From assembly GCA_002796165.1 (NCBI GenBank), contig PCWF01000162.1:1-7805 (forward strand): a stretch of 7,805 nucleotides of DNA. The letters are read 5' to 3'. The notes beneath the pieces are model-generated. The model was not told where the DNA came from and did not search any database. It saw only the letters and a program-made list of their open reading frames with translations. The stretch comes from Nitrospinae bacterium CG11_big_fil_rev_8_21_14_0_20_56_8 (GTDB taxonomy: Bacteria > Nitrospinota > Nitrospinia > Nitrospinales > VA-1). The stretch's first letter is position 1. Each line of letters starts with the position of its first letter. Below are positions 5,169-7,805 of this stretch, one piece after another. Made by a program: the position numbers and the translations under genes.

Positions 5169-5321
5169 TCATGTGCTGGCCCGTAAAAGTTAAAGGCCGG
5201 CAAATGGGCGCCCGGAAAAATCGTGGATTATGAGAGGCGCCCCTGAATAATTCCCGCACCATTAGCCTTCCCAGGCTTGGCTTAATGCCGGGCTGTTATC
5301 ACCAAAGGATACATTGAACGA
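5169..5321 (+). other. Intergenic leader of argS with two GC-rich stem-loops
   Basis: Stem 1: GCTGGCC (5175-5181) pairs with GGCCGGC (5195-5201), seven pairs including one G-U, loop 13 nt. Stem 2: GGGCGCC (5206-5212) pairs exactly with GGCGCCC (5236-5242), loop 23 nt. Neither is followed by a run of T, so they are poor intrinsic terminators for the coiled-coil gene. They could be RNA-stabilising or leader structures. No T-box specifier/antiterminator pattern and no convincing -35/-10 pair for argS is visible. AGGA at 5306-5309, 12 nt before the ATG, is a rather distant ribosome binding site. Confidence 0.4.
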
Positions 5322-6986
5322 ATGAAAACGACGATTAAACGCCTGATCGAGGAGGCTCTTGAAAAGGCGAAGATCAAAGGGGAACTGACGTTAGCCACCG
5401 TTCCCGACGTGGTGGTGGAGAGTCCCAAGGACGAAAAACATGGGGATTTTTCAACCACCGTCGCGATGGCCCTGGCGCGTGCGGAACGCAAGAATCCCCG
5501 CCAGATTGCCGAAACGTTGTGCCGGTACCTGGAAAATGGCGATGGGTTGATCGGGTCGGCCGAGGTGGCCGGTCCGGGTTACATCAATCTCAAAATGACG
5601 CACAGGTTTTTTCTCGACCGGTTGAAGTCCGTGGCGAAAGAGGGTGAGACCTACGGGTGCGTCGATTCGGGAAGAGGATTGAAGGTCATCCTTGAGTTTG
5701 TCAGCGCCAATCCGACCGGTCCCCTGCACGTGGGACATGGGCGGGGTGCGGCCGTGGGAGACGTCCTGGGACGGATTCTGAAAAAGGCGGGATATGATGT
5801 GAGTACGGAATATTACATCAACGATGTGGGCAATCAGATGAACGGCTTGGGCCGGTCCACCTGGATCCGCTATCTCCAGTTGATGGGGAAGGAAATCGAA
5901 TTCCCTAAGGATTTGTACCGCGGCGACTATATCAATGACGTGGCGCGAGAGATCATCAGCATGGAAGGGGACCGGTTTTTGGGAAAGGCCGAAGAAGAGG
6001 TTTTGCCCTTTTTCCGCCGGTTTGCGACCGACAACATCCTGGCCGGAATCCGCAAGGACCTGGACGATTTCGGGGTCAAGTTCGACCAATGGTTCAGCGA
6101 GCAAAGTCTGTATGACGACCAATCGGTGGACCGCGCGATGGAATGGCTCAAGGAAAAGGATTTTATTTATGAAAAAGACGGGGCCGTCTGGTTGAAGTCG
6201 TCTGCGTTTCAGGACGACCAGGACCGCGTCATTGTCAAGGCGACCGGCGAGCGGACGTATTTTTGTTCCGACATTGCGTATCACCAGAACAAGATTAACC
6301 GGGGATTCAAGAAACTGATCAACCTCTGGGGCGCCGATCACCACGGCTATGTCCCAAGGATGAAGGCGGTGCTGGAGGCCATGGGATACGACCGGGACTT
6401 GTTCAAGGTGCTCCTGGTGCAATTCGTCACCCTGGTGCGGGAGGGGGAAAAAGTGTCCATGTCCACCCGCTCCGGCGAGTTTGAAACTCTGGCCGACGTT
6501 GTAAAAGAGGTGGGTGTGGACGCAACACGGTATTTCTTTTTGATGAGAAGCTCGGACAGCCATCTCGACTTCGACCTGGAAATCGCCAAAAAAGAAACTC
6601 CGGAAAATCCGGTTTTTTACATTCAGTATGCCCATGCCCGGATCTGCAGTATTTTCCGTACGGCGGAAGAAAAGGGCATGACCCTGCCGAAGGGAGGCGA
6701 TGTGGACCTGGAACCCCTGCAGGAAGAGGAGGCGTTTGTTCTCATCAAGAAAATTCTGGCGTTTCCCGCCGTGGTGGATCGTAGCGCCGCCATGCTGGAA
6801 GTGCACCGCATCCCGCATTACCTGCATGACCTGGTGGCGGTATTCCACGCCTACTATGCGAAACATCGCGTGGTGACTGAAGACCGGCCCCTCACCCAGG
6901 CGCGGCTGTTCCTGATGATGTGCCTGCGGCAGGCCGTTGCCAACGGACTCGATATCATGGGCATTTCCGCGCCGGGCAAAATGTAA
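5322..6986 (+). CDS. argS: Arginyl-tRNA synthetase
   Basis: Class Ia synthetase charging tRNA-Arg with arginine using ATP, an essential cytosolic enzyme. At 554 residues it has full family length. It shows the N-terminal additional domain (about 1-90, with GDFSTTVAMALA at 41-52), the catalytic start SANPTGPLHVGHGRGA (128-143) containing the HIGH-type motif HVGH (136-139), the tRNA/arginine pocket segments YYINDVGNQ (164-172) and WGADHHGY (336-343), and the KMSK-equivalent VSMSTRSGEF (378-388). The loop lacks canonical KMSK, as in many ArgRS. The DALR anticodon-binding domain spans about 430-554 and ends in the usual pattern MGISAPGKM. The ATG at 5322 fits the normal N-terminus. The TAA overlaps the ATG of the SPOR gene by one base, so the two are probably cotranscribed and coupled. 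No truncation or lost active-site residue is seen. Confidence 0.98.
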   Translation: MKTTIKRLIEEALEKAKIKGELTLATVPDVVVESPKDEKHGDFSTTVAMALARAERKNPRQIAETLCRYLENGDGLIGSAEVAGPGYINLKMTHRFFLDRLKSVAKEGETYGCVDSGRGLKVILEFVSANPTGPLHVGHGRGAAVGDVLGRILKKAGYDVSTEYYINDVGNQMNGLGRSTWIRYLQLMGKEIEFPKDLYRGDYINDVAREIISMEGDRFLGKAEEEVLPFFRRFATDNILAGIRKDLDDFGVKFDQWFSEQSLYDDQSVDRAMEWLKEKDFIYEKDGAVWLKSSAFQDDQDRVIVKATGERTYFCSDIAYHQNKINRGFKKLINLWGADHHGYVPRMKAVLEAMGYDRDLFKVLLVQFVTLVREGEKVSMSTRSGEFETLADVVKEVGVDATRYFFLMRSSDSHLDFDLEIAKKETPENPVFYIQYAHARICSIFRTAEEKGMTLPKGGDVDLEPLQEEEAFVLIKKILAFPAVVDRSAAMLEVHRIPHYLHDLVAVFHAYYAKHRVVTEDRPLTQARLFLMMCLRQAVANGLDIMGISAPGKM

Positions 6987-7744
6987 TGAACCTCATCCGA
7001 AGAAAAACCGTGCCCCCCCCCGCCGAGGTGAAGGGGTCTGCGGTTAAATCCCTGTTGATGATTCTGGTCCTGGGATTCGCGGGGGTGGGTGTTTATTACA
7101 GCGGGAAGCAGGCGTTGCGTTTTTTTGATCCCTCAAAAAAAGAGGCCGTGGCCCACCCTGTCAAGAAGACCGCGGCGGTCAAGCCCCGGTCTCTCGTGGA
7201 GAAAAGGGTCAAGGTTGAACCCCTTCCGCCCTTGCCGAACTATTCATTTTACGAAACCTTGAACGACACCACGCTGAGCAAGTATGTGGGGTTGAATGGG
7301 AAGTTGACCTCCTCCCCCCCGGCGGGGAAATGGGTGCCCGCTTCGGCGCCCGCAACCGGGCAGATCGCCGAAACCGTTCCTCTCAAACCGGTGAAAACCT
7401 CGCCGGTGGATCAAAGGGTTAAATCGACCGAAGGAGGGGGAATGTTGGCCGAGCTGGATTCGGTTGAAGGGATTGGGTTTCCCTTTTGGGTTCAGGTCAG
7501 TTCCTTTCGCGAACTGCCCCGGGCGCAGGAGATGGCCGCACGGCTGAAGAAAAAGGGTTATCCCGCCTTCACCCGGTCCATCGAAGTTTCCGAAAAGGGA
7601 ATTTGGTATCGGGTCTATTTGGGGCGGTATTCCGATTCCGAAGCCGCAGAATCAGTCGCCCGGAGGGCGCGCGAGGAGGAAAAACTCGACGCGGTGGTTC
7701 TGCATCGCCCGGATGAAATTTTCGCTTCGTCGGAGGTGCAGTAA
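6986..7744 (+). CDS. SPOR-domain protein with one membrane segment (FtsN/DedD-like architecture)
   Basis: 252 residues from the ATG at 6986, which overlaps the argS TAA by one base (TAATG). An in-frame start inside argS at 6920 is rejected because it lacks the usual short cytosolic tail. Architecture: a basic cytosolic tail (1-20), a membrane helix LLMILVLGFAGVGVYY (23-38), a long Pro/Lys-rich low-complexity periplasmic linker (about 50-160) holding the YSFYETL motif (86-92) frequent in such proteins, then a C-terminal SPOR domain (about 165-241) with FWVQVSSF (167-174) and YRVYLGRYSDSEAA (208-221). SPOR domains bind glycan strands stripped of stem peptides at the division septum, so a septal peptidoglycan or division role is likely but not proven. 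Placement right after argS recalls cases where a SPOR protein gene follows argS. A C9 tract lies near the start (7013-7021). Confidence 0.93.
   Translation: MNLIRRKTVPPPAEVKGSAVKSLLMILVLGFAGVGVYYSGKQALRFFDPSKKEAVAHPVKKTAAVKPRSLVEKRVKVEPLPPLPNYSFYETLNDTTLSKYVGLNGKLTSSPPAGKWVPASAPATGQIAETVPLKPVKTSPVDQRVKSTEGGGMLAELDSVEGIGFPFWVQVSSFRELPRAQEMAARLKKKGYPAFTRSIEVSEKGIWYRVYLGRYSDSEAAESVARRAREEEKLDAVVLHRPDEIFASSEVQ
7013..7021 (+). repeat. C9 homopolymer near the start of the SPOR gene
   Basis: Nine C encode Pro-Pro-Pro at about residues 10-12 in the cytosolic tail. A slip here would abolish the membrane anchor and SPOR domain. A shorter C7 (7314-7320) lies in the periplasmic linker. Confidence 0.5.
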
Positions 7745-7805
7745 AAAAGGTTACTTCGTGAATCCTTGATCGAGCGGCCTTTGCGGAATTTTATTTTCTT
7801 CTCAC
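7745..7805. other. Short intergenic end of the window, no gene seen
   Basis: 61 bases after the SPOR stop. It becomes T-rich near the end (ATTTTATTTTCTTCT, about 7789-7803), but I find no strong GC stem before it, so a terminator cannot be claimed. Confidence 0.4.

Noticed and set aside
5169..5321. T-box or amino-acid riboswitch before argS
   Set aside because: No T-box core, specifier loop or terminator/antiterminator pair with a T-run could be found, only two short stems.
5451..6866. A 471-codon open frame on the minus strand, antisense to argS
   Set aside because: It lies wholly inside argS, which has all its catalytic motifs. The antisense translation has no recognisable motif, no ribosome binding site and a His/Arg/Pro-rich composition typical of antisense shadows in GC-rich genes.
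7745..7805. Intrinsic terminator after the SPOR gene
   Set aside because: T-rich bases occur near the end, but no stable GC stem precedes them in the visible sequence.

Overview
The window is a stretch of a moderately GC-rich bacterial chromosome (roughly mid-50s percent GC by eye) holding nine protein genes. Six lie on the minus strand on the left and three on the plus strand on the right, diverging from an intergenic region near 4700-4847. There are no rRNA or tRNA genes, CRISPR arrays, phage genes or transposases. The gene set (family 4 uracil-DNA glycosylase, MoxR ATPase, DUF58, ArgRS, a SPOR protein, a G3E GTPase) and a dispersed-type palindromic repeat would fit a Gram-negative lineage such as Nitrospinota or the former Deltaproteobacteria. 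No taxonomic marker here proves that.

Minus strand, in transcription order. A family 4 [4Fe-4S] uracil-DNA glycosylase overlaps a MoxR-type AAA+ ATPase by 4 bases (ATGA). A ~181-bp element with ~40-nt inverted ends follows, and its end covers the moxR stop codon. Next comes a membrane-anchored DUF58 protein, the usual partner of MoxR. It overlaps by 4 bases (ATGA) a Rossmann-fold LOG/MoCo-carrier-like (SLOG, TIGR00725-like) protein. A 170-bp AT-rich gap leads to a degenerate response-regulator receiver protein with Glu at the phospho-Asp position. 84 bp further on is a G3E/COG0523 (CobW-like) metallochaperone GTPase that runs off the left edge. The last two genes are in the same reading frame, separated by one TGA and 28 open codons.

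Plus strand. A perfect TATAAT box precedes a 106-aa, highly charged, probably coiled-coil protein of unknown function. A 153-bp gap with two stem-loops leads to arginyl-tRNA synthetase (argS, 554 aa, complete). Its TAA overlaps by one base the ATG of a bitopic SPOR-domain protein that probably binds denuded septal peptidoglycan.

Most of the window is ordinary core-genome content. The points most worth following are the repeat element splitting the moxR-DUF58 pair, the Glu-substituted pseudo-receiver next to a G3E GTPase, three evenly spaced GGAAA/TTTCC near-palindromes upstream of that pair, a possible leaderless start for the glycosylase gene, and C9 homopolymers inside two linker-coding stretches. 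I did not find convincing evidence of a wholly new system.
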